64,000 bases of DNA from Streptococcus parasanguinis (lineage in GTDB: Bacteria > Bacillota > Bacilli > Lactobacillales > Streptococcaceae), in assembly GCA_905188195.1 (NCBI GenBank), contig CAJJKY010000001.1:186001-250000 (forward strand), given 5' to 3'. Below the pieces are notes generated by a model, which ran no database searches, was not told where the DNA came from, and saw only the letters and a list, made by a program, of their open reading frames with translations. A program made the translations under genes and the position numbers. Below are positions 1-6,577 of the stretch, in pieces (the first letter of the stretch is position 1; each line of letters opens with the position of its first letter).

Positions 1-2
1 CG

Positions 3-476
3 GATATTGATCCAGCAAATAAAAATGAAAATAATCGCTTAACTTCTTGCTCAGCAGTAGATGCTACCTCTACGACAAATGCTTCAATTAAAAATTTTTT
101 TGATATTTCTGGAGATGAAGTTTTTTCAATAGTAGCTCAAAAGAGTTTGGCAGAAAAAATAACATCAGATGGTAGAATTCGTATTGCATATCAAATTCCC
201 GAAGATGAAAATGGTTATCAGCCTGCTAGTTTTGAGGATGCTTTTATCAGTTTAAATAAACAATTCATTATTGATCAAAAAGCTGGTTTTATTCAATTTG
301 AAGCTTTAAAAGACTTTGATGATAGTGAAATAGAAGATTTCTATAAATTTGCTAGGGATAAAGTAAACAAAAAATCTGCATTTGCATCAAGTTTATTATA
401 TTTTGAAGGTGAAGAAAATACTTGGAAAGTACCTAAATATATTTCGGAGGGATTATTATGGTTGAGAAAACAGTAG
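3..476 (+). CDS. OLD-family ATP-dependent nuclease (GajA-like), C-terminal part only
   Basis: The reading frame is open from the window edge to the TAA at 474-476, so this is the last ~157 residues of a longer protein. The start shows DID followed by an ATSTTNASIKNFF stretch, resembling the TOPRIM metal-binding DxD and the TSNASIK-type segment of OLD nucleases. The end WKVPKYISEGLLWL is also typical of the family. In OLD proteins an N-terminal ABC-type ATPase precedes this TOPRIM nuclease half; that part is outside the window. The stop overlaps the downstream helicase start by 19 bp, so the two are translationally coupled. An OLD nuclease next to a UvrD-like helicase is the layout of Gabija (GajA-GajB), where GajA cuts DNA. 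A non-Gabija OLD/helicase pair is the alternative. Base composition is clearly AT-rich. Confidence 0.75.
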   Translation, partial: DIDPANKNENNRLTSCSAVDATSTTNASIKNFFDISGDEVFSIVAQKSLAEKITSDGRIRIAYQIPEDENGYQPASFEDAFISLNKQFIIDQKAGFIQFEALKDFDDSEIEDFYKFARDKVNKKSAFASSLLYFEGEENTWKVPKYISEGLLWLRKQ

Positions 477-2383
477 AACCAGAGGTAGAAAAAGTATTTG
501 AAGTAATAAAACAAGGTCAAAATTTTATTCTTGAGGGTGGTGCTGGGAGTGGGAAAACTTATTCATTAATTTCCATTATTGAAAAAATATCTATGGAAGA
601 ACCAAAAAAATCGATTGTATGCATCACTTATACTAACAATGCTGTTGCAGAGATTAGAGCTAGAATCATTAATGATAATTTACGGGTTTCAACAATTCAC
701 GATTTTATATGGCATGTCATTGAAAATTTCCAAAAAGAGATTAAAGAATGTCTTGTTGAGTTAATAAATGATGATGCACAAATCTTATTCGTTGCTCCAA
801 AGGAAGTATTAGGTGAGGAACTTATTTCGCTTGATTACTTTGATGGTGTTCGTGTTGAATATACTGAATGGTATTCTATGAGCATAACTGAGCAAAATAA
901 AGTTCAAATAAGTCATGACCATATTCTTATAGTTGCTGAAAAATTGTTTTCTACATATCCTAAGTTATGCGACATTTTGATCGATATAGCTGATTATATT
1001 TTTGTAGATGAATATCAAGATACTAGTCCGTTAGTTGTAAAAATTTTATTGGAATATATACGGAATAGAACTAAGAAAAATATTATAGGATTTTTTGGAG
1101 ATTCTATGCAAGCCATCTATGACTCAGGAGTAGGAGACTTAAGTTCGTATAATCTAATAAAGATAGCAAAAGCTCAAAATCGTCGCAATCCTAAAAAAGT
1201 TATTGATTTAGCTAATAAATTTAGAGATGATGGATTGGTTCAAACTCCATCCAACGATGACACAGCACCTAATATGGATAATGGGAGTATCATTCCAGGA
1301 ATAGTGAAATTTGTCTATGGGAATGATATTAATCAACTTGAAATTCTCAGAGGTAGTCAACTTTATAGAAAGTTAGAATTTAATGCACCCTCAAAAACAA
1401 AAGAATTGCGCCTGACACATAAACTTAATGCAGAAATGGCAGGTTTTTCTAAGTTATTTAAGTTATATAATACTGATTTATTTGTAAAATTAATTACAGG
1501 TATAAAGAAAAAAATCAATGAGAACAAGATAGATGATAATGGAAAATTATTTAAAGATTTAGTAGAAGAAGCTCAAATAGTTGTTAGAAGGGGTGGTCCC
1601 TTAATAGTCGATGAGATTAAATCCAATTCAGAACTATCAGCTTTTTATGATGAAATTAAAACGTGCTCGTTTGAAGAAGTTAGTAGTAAGAGTAAAGTTA
1701 ATAAAGAATCGCTATTATCTTATAAATTTAATGGATTAAGTAGTAGATATGAAGCGGGCACAGATAGGGATAGGATTCTTAAAAGGTTGGATTTAGTCTA
1801 TGAGCTAGTAGAACTATATAAAACAGGTAAGCATAATGAATTTTTACGTATTACTAAGTTTAAAATAACTTCGTCCAAAGATAAAATTAGTCTATCAAAT
1901 GTTATGACAGAAATCTCTGCTGATGATATCACAATTGGAAGAGTAATAGAGCTTGCAGAGGAATGTGAACTAATTTCAAAGGATGACTTATTTACTGATT
2001 TTATTAAAAATAGAGGACATTATTTATGGTCGCGACTTAAGATAATGCCATTTCAAGAATATGTAAATAGTATTGATTATCTCAGAGAATATGTATCTGT
2101 TATAACGCAGCATAAGGTTAAAGGCAGTGAATATGAGAATGTCTTAGTTTTATTAGATAATGGGAAATGGAATCAATATAATTTTGATACCTTGTTTGGA
2201 AAAGGTTCTTCTAATGAGAACGTTCAAAATAGAACTAAGAGGTTATTCTATGTTGCAATTACTAGAGCGATGAAAAATTTAATTGTTTACATGCCGAGTA
2301 ATGATCGTCAGATTATTGAAAAAGCAAAAGATTATTTTGAGGAGTGTGATATTGTTGATGTTCTGTCATTAGTTGATGAGTAA
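458..2383 (+). CDS. UvrD/Rep-like superfamily 1 helicase (GajB-like)
   Basis: A 641-residue SF1 helicase. Visible motifs in order: Walker A GGAGSGKT (27-34); Walker B VDEYQDT (183-189); motif III FGDSMQAIYD; motif IV-like NRRNPKKVIDLANKFR; motif V QHKVKGSEYENVLVL; motif VI YVAITRA with the arginine finger at R603. The ATG at 458 has a GGAGG eight bases upstream and overlaps the preceding nuclease gene. In Gabija, GajB partners GajA, and DNA ends or nucleotide depletion activate the complex during phage infection. The gene lies in AT-rich DNA that ends at an rpsI-derived attachment-like sequence, consistent with transfer. As I recall, characterised GajB proteins are shorter (about 500 residues), so this may be a divergent branch. 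Helicase is certain; the Gabija assignment is likely. Confidence 0.82.
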   Translation: MVEKTVEPEVEKVFEVIKQGQNFILEGGAGSGKTYSLISIIEKISMEEPKKSIVCITYTNNAVAEIRARIINDNLRVSTIHDFIWHVIENFQKEIKECLVELINDDAQILFVAPKEVLGEELISLDYFDGVRVEYTEWYSMSITEQNKVQISHDHILIVAEKLFSTYPKLCDILIDIADYIFVDEYQDTSPLVVKILLEYIRNRTKKNIIGFFGDSMQAIYDSGVGDLSSYNLIKIAKAQNRRNPKKVIDLANKFRDDGLVQTPSNDDTAPNMDNGSIIPGIVKFVYGNDINQLEILRGSQLYRKLEFNAPSKTKELRLTHKLNAEMAGFSKLFKLYNTDLFVKLITGIKKKINENKIDDNGKLFKDLVEEAQIVVRRGGPLIVDEIKSNSELSAFYDEIKTCSFEEVSSKSKVNKESLLSYKFNGLSSRYEAGTDRDRILKRLDLVYELVELYKTGKHNEFLRITKFKITSSKDKISLSNVMTEISADDITIGRVIELAEECELISKDDLFTDFIKNRGHYLWSRLKIMPFQEYVNSIDYLREYVSVITQHKVKGSEYENVLVLLDNGKWNQYNFDTLFGKGSSNENVQNRTKRLFYVAITRAMKNLIVYMPSNDRQIIEKAKDYFEECDIVDVLSLVDE

Positions 2384-2426
2384 ATAAACTTTAACAATTG
2401 TTGAACTGAAAGTTGAAGGAGCAATT

Positions 2427-3017
2427 ATGATTACATTGGAAAATGATTTACTTGAATTTGATATTACAGGAATTTTAGGCTATGAAATCAATCAACATAT
2501 TGATTTTTATAATACTGGAGTAGAAGAAGCTTATGTGGCAATAAAAAATAAAGATGACAGTACAGCACTGTCCATTTTAAGAATATTAAAATCACAACTA
2601 GATATGGAGTATAAGTATTTTGATTCTAAAAGGTTTTGGGATTTTGGTAAATTAAATGATGCTTACAGTTATGTTGATGGTATAAATAGAGCTAGTCGAG
2701 CATTGGTGGGAGCACCCAATTATCGAAATATGAAATCTATGCTCTATGACATTCAAGATTATATGACTAGAACAAGATTTGACGATGATAGGTATTATGG
2801 AAATGTATTCGCTTTAGCTGTTGACAAATATTTAGATGAGGTGGCTGCCTCGGAACGTCATTCGCGTTTTGGAATATTCCTTCAAGGGATTAAAACATTT
2901 TACCATCGACCAGGAAAAGGTACAGCAAAACAATGCCTTACTCTATCTAAAGGTCTCGCTTATAAAGATATAGAACCTTTTATCTTCGTAGAGTATATTG
3001 AGAGATATTTGAGATAA
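2427..3017 (+). CDS. Unknown protein downstream of the Gabija-like pair
   Basis: A 196-residue protein I do not recognise. It begins 44 bp after the helicase stop with a good Shine-Dalgarno (AAGGAG at 2416-2421) before the ATG, shares the AT-rich composition and strand, and so looks co-transcribed. No signal peptide or membrane segment is visible. It looks mostly helical and rich in aromatic and charged residues; it carries runs such as YNTGVEEAYVAIKNKD and YRNMKSMLYDIQDYMTR. There is no obvious catalytic motif. It could be an accessory or regulatory subunit of the defence system, or simply another island cargo gene. It is the last gene before the putative attachment site. Confidence 0.7.
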   Translation: MITLENDLLEFDITGILGYEINQHIDFYNTGVEEAYVAIKNKDDSTALSILRILKSQLDMEYKYFDSKRFWDFGKLNDAYSYVDGINRASRALVGAPNYRNMKSMLYDIQDYMTRTRFDDDRYYGNVFALAVDKYLDEVAASERHSRFGIFLQGIKTFYHRPGKGTAKQCLTLSKGLAYKDIEPFIFVEYIERYLR

Positions 3018-3064
3018 TTTATAATGCACTCCGTATATCAAATGTACAAAACAATAACAATTCA

Positions 3065-3131
3065 AATGGTGTGAACTTTTTGGTAAAATCTAGCTCAATT
3101 TGTGTATTTTTAGGGTAAAATTCACACCATT
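3065..3131. repeat. Inverted repeat near the island end
   Basis: AATGGTGTGAA (3065-3075) and its exact complement TTCACACCATT (3121-3131) flank 45 bp. The octamer TTCAAATG occurs at both outer edges (3061-3068 and 3130-3137), and GGTAAAAT occurs twice between the arms. No T-tract follows, so it is a poor intrinsic terminator. Its place about 100 bp inside the rpsI-like attachment sequence would suit a recombinase or excisionase arm site; that role is inference. Confidence 0.5.
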
Positions 3132-3236
3132 CAAATGAAATATATTCAAATTAGATGAAATTGTTCTTTCTGAAAACGTGGGAAAACATTGATTTTAAGC
3201 GGATATTGAAACTTATTCAAATAAAAGTGTTTCCAA

Positions 3237-3284
3237 CCAGGTCTTAAGAAAGCTCGTAAAGCTAGCCAGTTCTCTAAACGTTAA
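3237..3284 (+). mobile_element. rpsI 3'-end remnant, putative attR of an integrated island
   Basis: This stretch encodes PGLKKARKASQFSKR followed by TAA, the carboxy terminus of streptococcal ribosomal protein S9, but there is no rpsI upstream. The sequence to the left is AT-rich DNA unrelated to S9. Direct downstream is a strong terminator that would suit the rplM-rpsI operon. Integrative elements that target the 3' end of a conserved gene restore it at one end and leave such a copy at the other. So the Gabija-like genes probably sit at the right end of an island whose integrase and intact rpsI lie left of the window. The CCA proline codon at 3237 still matches S9 while the codon before does not, which places the core's left limit near 3235. 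Confidence 0.72.
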
Positions 3285-3312
3285 TTCGTTGCTGGAAAGC
3301 AGAATACAAACG

Positions 3313-3345
3313 AAAACACTTTGCATCTTGCAAGGTGTTTTTTGT
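3313..3345 (+). terminator. Intrinsic terminator after the rpsI remnant
   Basis: AAAACACTTTGCA and TGCAAGGTGTTTT form a 13-bp stem (one G-U pair) with a tiny loop and a T-run. It was probably the native terminator of rplM-rpsI before the island inserted. Confidence 0.85.
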
Positions 3346-3504
3346 ATGAGAACTGGCGGTGCGCAATTAGGATAGCTCTAGCGACTTTAGTCGCATAGAG
3401 ATATGCTATGCACAGTTGCCCCAAGAAAACAAGCGAAGCGATATTTGAATGGATGGCAACCACTGCACGCAAAATGTTAATTCGAAAGAATTACTATACT
3501 TACA

Positions 3505-3533
3505 AAGAGCACCCTTCGGGGTGTTCTTTTTGT
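3505..3533 (+). terminator. Intrinsic terminator, second
   Basis: AAGAGCACCC-TTCG-GGGTGTTCTTTTT: a stable UUCG tetraloop hairpin followed by T residues. Confidence 0.85.
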
Positions 3534-3622
3534 ATAACTGAATTTGAAGCAAATAAAACCCACCCTATCTTCCACGGTCAAACATGACTGTAGAAAATAG
3601 AGTGGGTCTAGGATGTTAAAGA

Positions 3623-3826
3623 CTATTTGTCGTCTTTATGAAAGATATTTTTAACGCCCTTGATAGCTCCTTCGACAGCTTCTTTTGCATCTTCAGCAAC
3701 TTCTTTTGCTTTTGAAGCAACTTTTTCAGCAGTGCCTTCAGCTTCTGTTTTTGTATCACCGGTTAATTTACCGAAGCCTTCTTTAACAGAACCCTTCACT
3801 TGGTTCAATTTTTCTTCTAATGACAT
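3623..3826 (-). CDS. CsbD family stress-response protein
   Basis: A 67-residue, highly charged, alanine- and lysine-rich protein starting MSLEEKLNQVKGSVKEG, with the LTGDTKTEAEG segment typical of CsbD (general stress proteins of unknown biochemical role). The start at 3826 is chosen over a longer upstream frame because a full GGAGGTGA Shine-Dalgarno lies just before it. A second half rich in KEVAEDAKEAVEGAIKGVK suggests amphipathic helices and no stable globular core. It stands alone, with an imperfect hairpin at 3558-3608 as probable terminator. Confidence 0.85.
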   Translation of the reverse strand: MSLEEKLNQVKGSVKEGFGKLTGDTKTEAEGTAEKVASKAKEVAEDAKEAVEGAIKGVKNIFHKDDK

Positions 3827-4094
3827 AGCGTCACCTCCGTTAAGTAAATAGTTTTTTAATCTGAATTTAAGACAGTTCATTTAAAAAATTAAAACTATTT
3901 AGCTCAGATTAATATAAGTATATGCCTTCTGAAATGGAAAGTCAAATTTTCGCTACGGTATTCTGAAAGCAGGATCGATTTTTGATCTGAAGGCAAATCG
4001 TGAGCGACTAATCAGTCACGATATTTCGTTTTTACAGCAAAGATTTGAAATGAAAGAAGCAAAAAACTTTTTCTGTCTCCAATGAAATAAATGG

Positions 4095-4100
4095 TATAAT
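4095..4100 (+). promoter_or_regulatory. -10 box for the rhomboid gene
   Basis: TATAAT at 4095-4100. Transcription would start near 4107, downstream of a possible GTG start at 4105. This supports the ATG at 4153 as the true start. Confidence 0.6.
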
Positions 4101-4152
4101 AATCGTGAATGGAAACATCGTAACGCTGTTTTTTGAAAAAGAGAAGATAAAT

Positions 4153-4743
4153 ATGAAAAGAATCCTCACAACCTACCCTATTATCAGCACTTTAGCTCTA
4201 ATCTGTTTGTTGCTTGGTCTATTGACTTCCTTTAATGGGGATGCTATGTATGACCTATTGGCCTTTCATTCGAAGCCGGTCTATGGTTGGCAATATGTCA
4301 GTGGGACCCTGATGCACGGTAGTAAAGGCGCACCTATCTGGTTTTTATGGGTCCATTTGTTGTTAAATGGACTCATGATCCTTCCTTTCGGAGGACTGCT
4401 AGAAAGAAAAAGAGGCTCCAGACAAGTCTTGATTGTTTTTGTGACGGCGACAGTCCTTTCTTCCATCGTTTTTCACCTCTTAACCCAGGGGCAAGACATT
4501 CAGGCAACAGGGATCTCTGCTGTAGGATACGCCTTTGTAACCGGTGGAGTCATGCTCCTGCCAAACGTGTGGAAAGAATTTTCACGCACCGTAAAACTGT
4601 TTTATCTATTCTTAATTTTTCTATCTGGCCTCATGCTCTTACCAGCAATCACCGGATGGATCTCAACACTATTGCATCTTTCAGGGATTGTGAGTTATCT
4701 ATTGGTCTTTATCGGAAGTAAAGTCTTGAAGGGGAGAAGCTAA
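4153..4743 (+). CDS. Rhomboid-family intramembrane serine protease
   Basis: 196 residues with about six membrane segments. Rhomboid hallmarks: WVHLLLNGLM (H and N of the HxxxN motif in TM2), TGISAVGYAF (GxS-type nucleophile serine in TM4) and LLHLSGIVSYLL (the histidine of the last helix), giving a Ser-His dyad. Rhomboids cleave membrane-spanning substrates inside the bilayer; the substrate here is unknown. The ATG start at 4153 has only a weak GAGAAG Shine-Dalgarno. An upstream GTG in frame would lie at the transcription start and is disfavoured. It is a stand-alone gene upstream of another multi-pass membrane protein with its own promoter. Confidence 0.82.
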   Translation: MKRILTTYPIISTLALICLLLGLLTSFNGDAMYDLLAFHSKPVYGWQYVSGTLMHGSKGAPIWFLWVHLLLNGLMILPFGGLLERKRGSRQVLIVFVTATVLSSIVFHLLTQGQDIQATGISAVGYAFVTGGVMLLPNVWKEFSRTVKLFYLFLIFLSGLMLLPAITGWISTLLHLSGIVSYLLVFIGSKVLKGRS

Positions 4744-4784
4744 CCATTAAGACGGCTACTTAGTGAGGTTTTCATCGTACTTCC

Positions 4785-4813
4785 TTGACTCTTCCTCTAC
4801 CAGGCCGTATAAT
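4785..4813 (+). promoter_or_regulatory. Promoter of the VanZ/RDD gene
   Basis: TTGACT (4785-4790), 17-bp spacer, TATAAT (4808-4813). Transcription should start near 4820, just upstream of a leader hairpin. Confidence 0.75.
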
Positions 4814-4830
4814 ATTCTATATCAATGAAG

Positions 4831-4864
4831 AAATCACCTTTTGTCATTGTGCAAAGGGTGATTT
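4831..4864 (+). promoter_or_regulatory. Leader hairpin upstream of the VanZ/RDD gene
   Basis: AAATCACCTTTTG (4831-4843) pairs with CAAAGGGTGATTT (4852-4864), a 13-bp stem with one G-U pair in the 5' leader. It ends 14 bases before the Shine-Dalgarno AAAAAGGAGA. The T-tract is poor, so attenuation is possible but unproven. Confidence 0.5.
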
Positions 4865-4887
4865 TATAACGAAAAAAAGGAGACACA

Positions 4888-6009
4888 ATGGGGTATATCT
4901 CTACTATTAAAACGGCTGTTCAGCTCTTTCCTTTCCTGGCATTTTTGCTGACCTTGCCCTACATGATTTTGAATTATCGAAAATATGGTTCGGTCAATAA
5001 ATTGCGGGTGCTGATTTTCTATTCTTTTATGCTTTACTTGATGACGGTCTATCTCTTGGTGATCTTGCCTCTGCCAGATCCAAGTAAGATTCATACTAGC
5101 TACTCGGAAATGGTCAATCTCCATCCCTTTGCTTTTGTGGTGGATTTTTTCAAGGAGAGCCCCTTTGATTTAGCGCAGACTGGTACTTGGATTCAAGCCC
5201 TTAAGCATCCAACTTTTTATGTGCCTGCCTTTAATGTCCTGATGTTGATTCCTTTTGGGATGTATCTGCGCTATTATTTTAAGTGTGGTTTTAAGAAAAC
5301 GATTCTTCTGACAGCCCTCTTTAGTCTCTTTTTGGAGCTGACCCAGTTATCAGGTCTCTATTTTCTGTATCCGGGTCCTTACCGCCTAGCAGATGTCGAT
5401 GATATTATTCAAAATACCACCGGTGGTGGAGTGGGCTATTTGCTCGGTTGGTTCCTGGTTTGGTTATTGCCAACACGAGACGAAATTGACGAACATTCTT
5501 TCCGAGTAGGGACCAGAGTATCTGGTTTTCGGATGGGTCTTGCCTTCTTGATCGACTTTGTGATGCTATCCTTGCTTTACGAGGTAATCGAGCATTTGGA
5601 GACGATTCCTTATGTAGCGGTTTTGGCTGTTTATTTTGGTTTGATTCCCTTGTGGCGGGGCAAAACCTTGGGAATGGCTTTATTGAAATTCCGCTTGCAT
5701 TTTGACAAGCAAAAATGGCTTCGCACCATCTGGCGGGGAATCCTAGTAGTAGGTTATTTCTATCTGATTCCTCAAGGGTTGTTCTATTTGATTTCGCTCT
5801 TGAATAGCGACTTGACGGACAATTCCCTCTTAACCCTGTCCATGATTTTATTGCTCTTCTTTATGCTTTTATTGTACCTGATTCTCACTCTTGCCATCGT
5901 CTTACTCAATCGTCGCTTTCCCTTTGACCGTCTAGCTGGGGCTGAGTATGAGAGTACGGTGCGCGTGAAGAAAGAGCTCTTAAAGGATGAAACTGAATCA
6001 TCAAAATAG
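4888..6009 (+). CDS. VanZ-like / RDD-domain membrane protein
   Basis: A 373-residue multi-pass protein. Residues ~1-195 look like a VanZ domain (LTQLSGLYFLYPGPYRLADV and DVDDIIQNTTGGGVGYLLG segments), and residues ~205-350 like an RDD domain (GFRMGLAFLIDFVMLSLL, then PLWRGKTLGMALLKFRL). VanZ was first linked to low-level teicoplanin resistance; RDD proteins are poorly understood and some act in ion exchange. The fused form is common in streptococci. It has a clear Shine-Dalgarno (AAAGGAGA) and its own promoter. The 177-bp repeat begins right after the stop codon. Domain assignment is good; the cellular role is unknown. Confidence 0.8.
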   Translation: MGYISTIKTAVQLFPFLAFLLTLPYMILNYRKYGSVNKLRVLIFYSFMLYLMTVYLLVILPLPDPSKIHTSYSEMVNLHPFAFVVDFFKESPFDLAQTGTWIQALKHPTFYVPAFNVLMLIPFGMYLRYYFKCGFKKTILLTALFSLFLELTQLSGLYFLYPGPYRLADVDDIIQNTTGGGVGYLLGWFLVWLLPTRDEIDEHSFRVGTRVSGFRMGLAFLIDFVMLSLLYEVIEHLETIPYVAVLAVYFGLIPLWRGKTLGMALLKFRLHFDKQKWLRTIWRGILVVGYFYLIPQGLFYLISLLNSDLTDNSLLTLSMILLLFFMLLLYLILTLAIVLLNRRFPFDRLAGAEYESTVRVKKELLKDETESSK

Positions 6010-6010
6010 A

Positions 6011-6187
6011 GAGAGTGGGACAGAAATCGGTAATTCGTTAGAATTTGATTTCGTCGTCTCACCTCCGCACAGTTGAGTAGGGCTGTAAAAGCTGATGAAA
6101 TCAGCGTAGTAGAGCCCACTCAACCACTGCGTCTTGCTCGACAATCCAAAAACAATTGAGAGGCTAGGACTTTTGTCCCAGCCTCTT
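6011..6187 (+). repeat. 177-bp streptococcal intergenic repeat, copy 1
   Basis: First of five near-identical copies (others at 19950, 24964, 28438, 36498). It has three foldable parts: a left hairpin (GTGGGAC ... GTCCCAC-type arms, here slightly degenerate); a central nested hairpin GTTGAGT-GGGCT-GCTGAT/ATCAGC-AGCCC-ACTCAAC; and a right hairpin GAGGCT-a-GGAC-tttt-GTCC-c-AGCCTC followed by T residues. It starts two bases after a stop codon. The right hairpin alone is a plausible intrinsic terminator. It does not match BOX or RUP as I know them. Confidence 0.9.
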
Positions 6188-6292
6188 TATTTTTTTATAC
6201 ACATAAAAATATACGAACGTTCCCAGTTGAGAAGGGCGATTTTAAGGGGATTGTGCTACAATGGAAGCAAATAGATAGAATGGAGCAGTGAA

Positions 6293-6559
6293 ATGAAAGC
6301 AATTATTACAGTCGTTGGTAAAGACCAAAAAGGAATCGTAGCGGGTGTTGCAACGAAAGTAGCAGAATTAGGACTCAATATCGATGATATCTCTCAAACT
6401 GTATTGGATGAATACTTTACCATGATGGCGGTCGTATCGTCAGATGAGAAAAAAGATTTCACACAGCTTCGTTCAGAGTTGGAAGAATTCGGTCAGTCTC
6501 TGCATGTGAAAATCAATATCCAAAGCGCAGCGATTTTTGATGCTATGCACAATTTGTAA
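6293..6559 (+). CDS. ACT-domain protein (UPF0237, GcvR-like)
   Basis: 88 residues, essentially one ACT domain: MKAIITVVGKDQKGIVAGVA is the strand-loop-helix where ACT domains bind amino acids. These small proteins are probable ligand-sensing regulators; the ligand is unknown. A GGAGCAGTGAA precedes the ATG. The gene lies 18 bp upstream of the PFL protein gene, and the pair is conserved in many Firmicutes, suggesting a shared role. Confidence 0.88.
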   Translation: MKAIITVVGKDQKGIVAGVATKVAELGLNIDDISQTVLDEYFTMMAVVSSDEKKDFTQLRSELEEFGQSLHVKINIQSAAIFDAMHNL

Positions 6560-6577
6560 GATAGGGGTTGAGAATTT

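Larger units (their letters stand above)
3285..3622. other. Gene-free stretch after the rpsI remnant
   Basis: No convincing gene was found here. It contains the first terminator (3313-3340), then about 150 bp with two small hairpins (GCGAC/GTCGC near 3379-3392 and GCATAG/CTATGC near 3393-3411), then a second terminator (3505-3533). The nonamer GTTAATTCG occurs after the rpsI remnant and again near 3477. This might be a trace of an earlier insertion at the same site, but it is short. At 3558-3608 a long imperfect hairpin suits termination of the csbD-like gene on the minus strand. Confidence 0.5.

Noticed and set aside
3281..3472. 63-codon minus-strand reading frame after the rpsI remnant
   Set aside because: It runs through a terminator hairpin, lacks a Shine-Dalgarno and shows no protein-like composition.
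3345..3500. Second attachment-site relic suggested by the repeated GTTAATTCG
   Set aside because: Nine bases is too short in AT-rich DNA, and no other rpsI codons accompany it.
4105..4152. GTG start adding 16 residues to the rhomboid protein
   Set aside because: It lies about five bases after the -10 box, at the transcription start; the ATG at 4153 begins a normal rhomboid.
5784..6119. Frames within or running into the 177-bp repeat (also at 28358 and 36541)
   Set aside because: They recur only because the repeat is conserved; none has a start signal and the DNA is better explained by hairpins.
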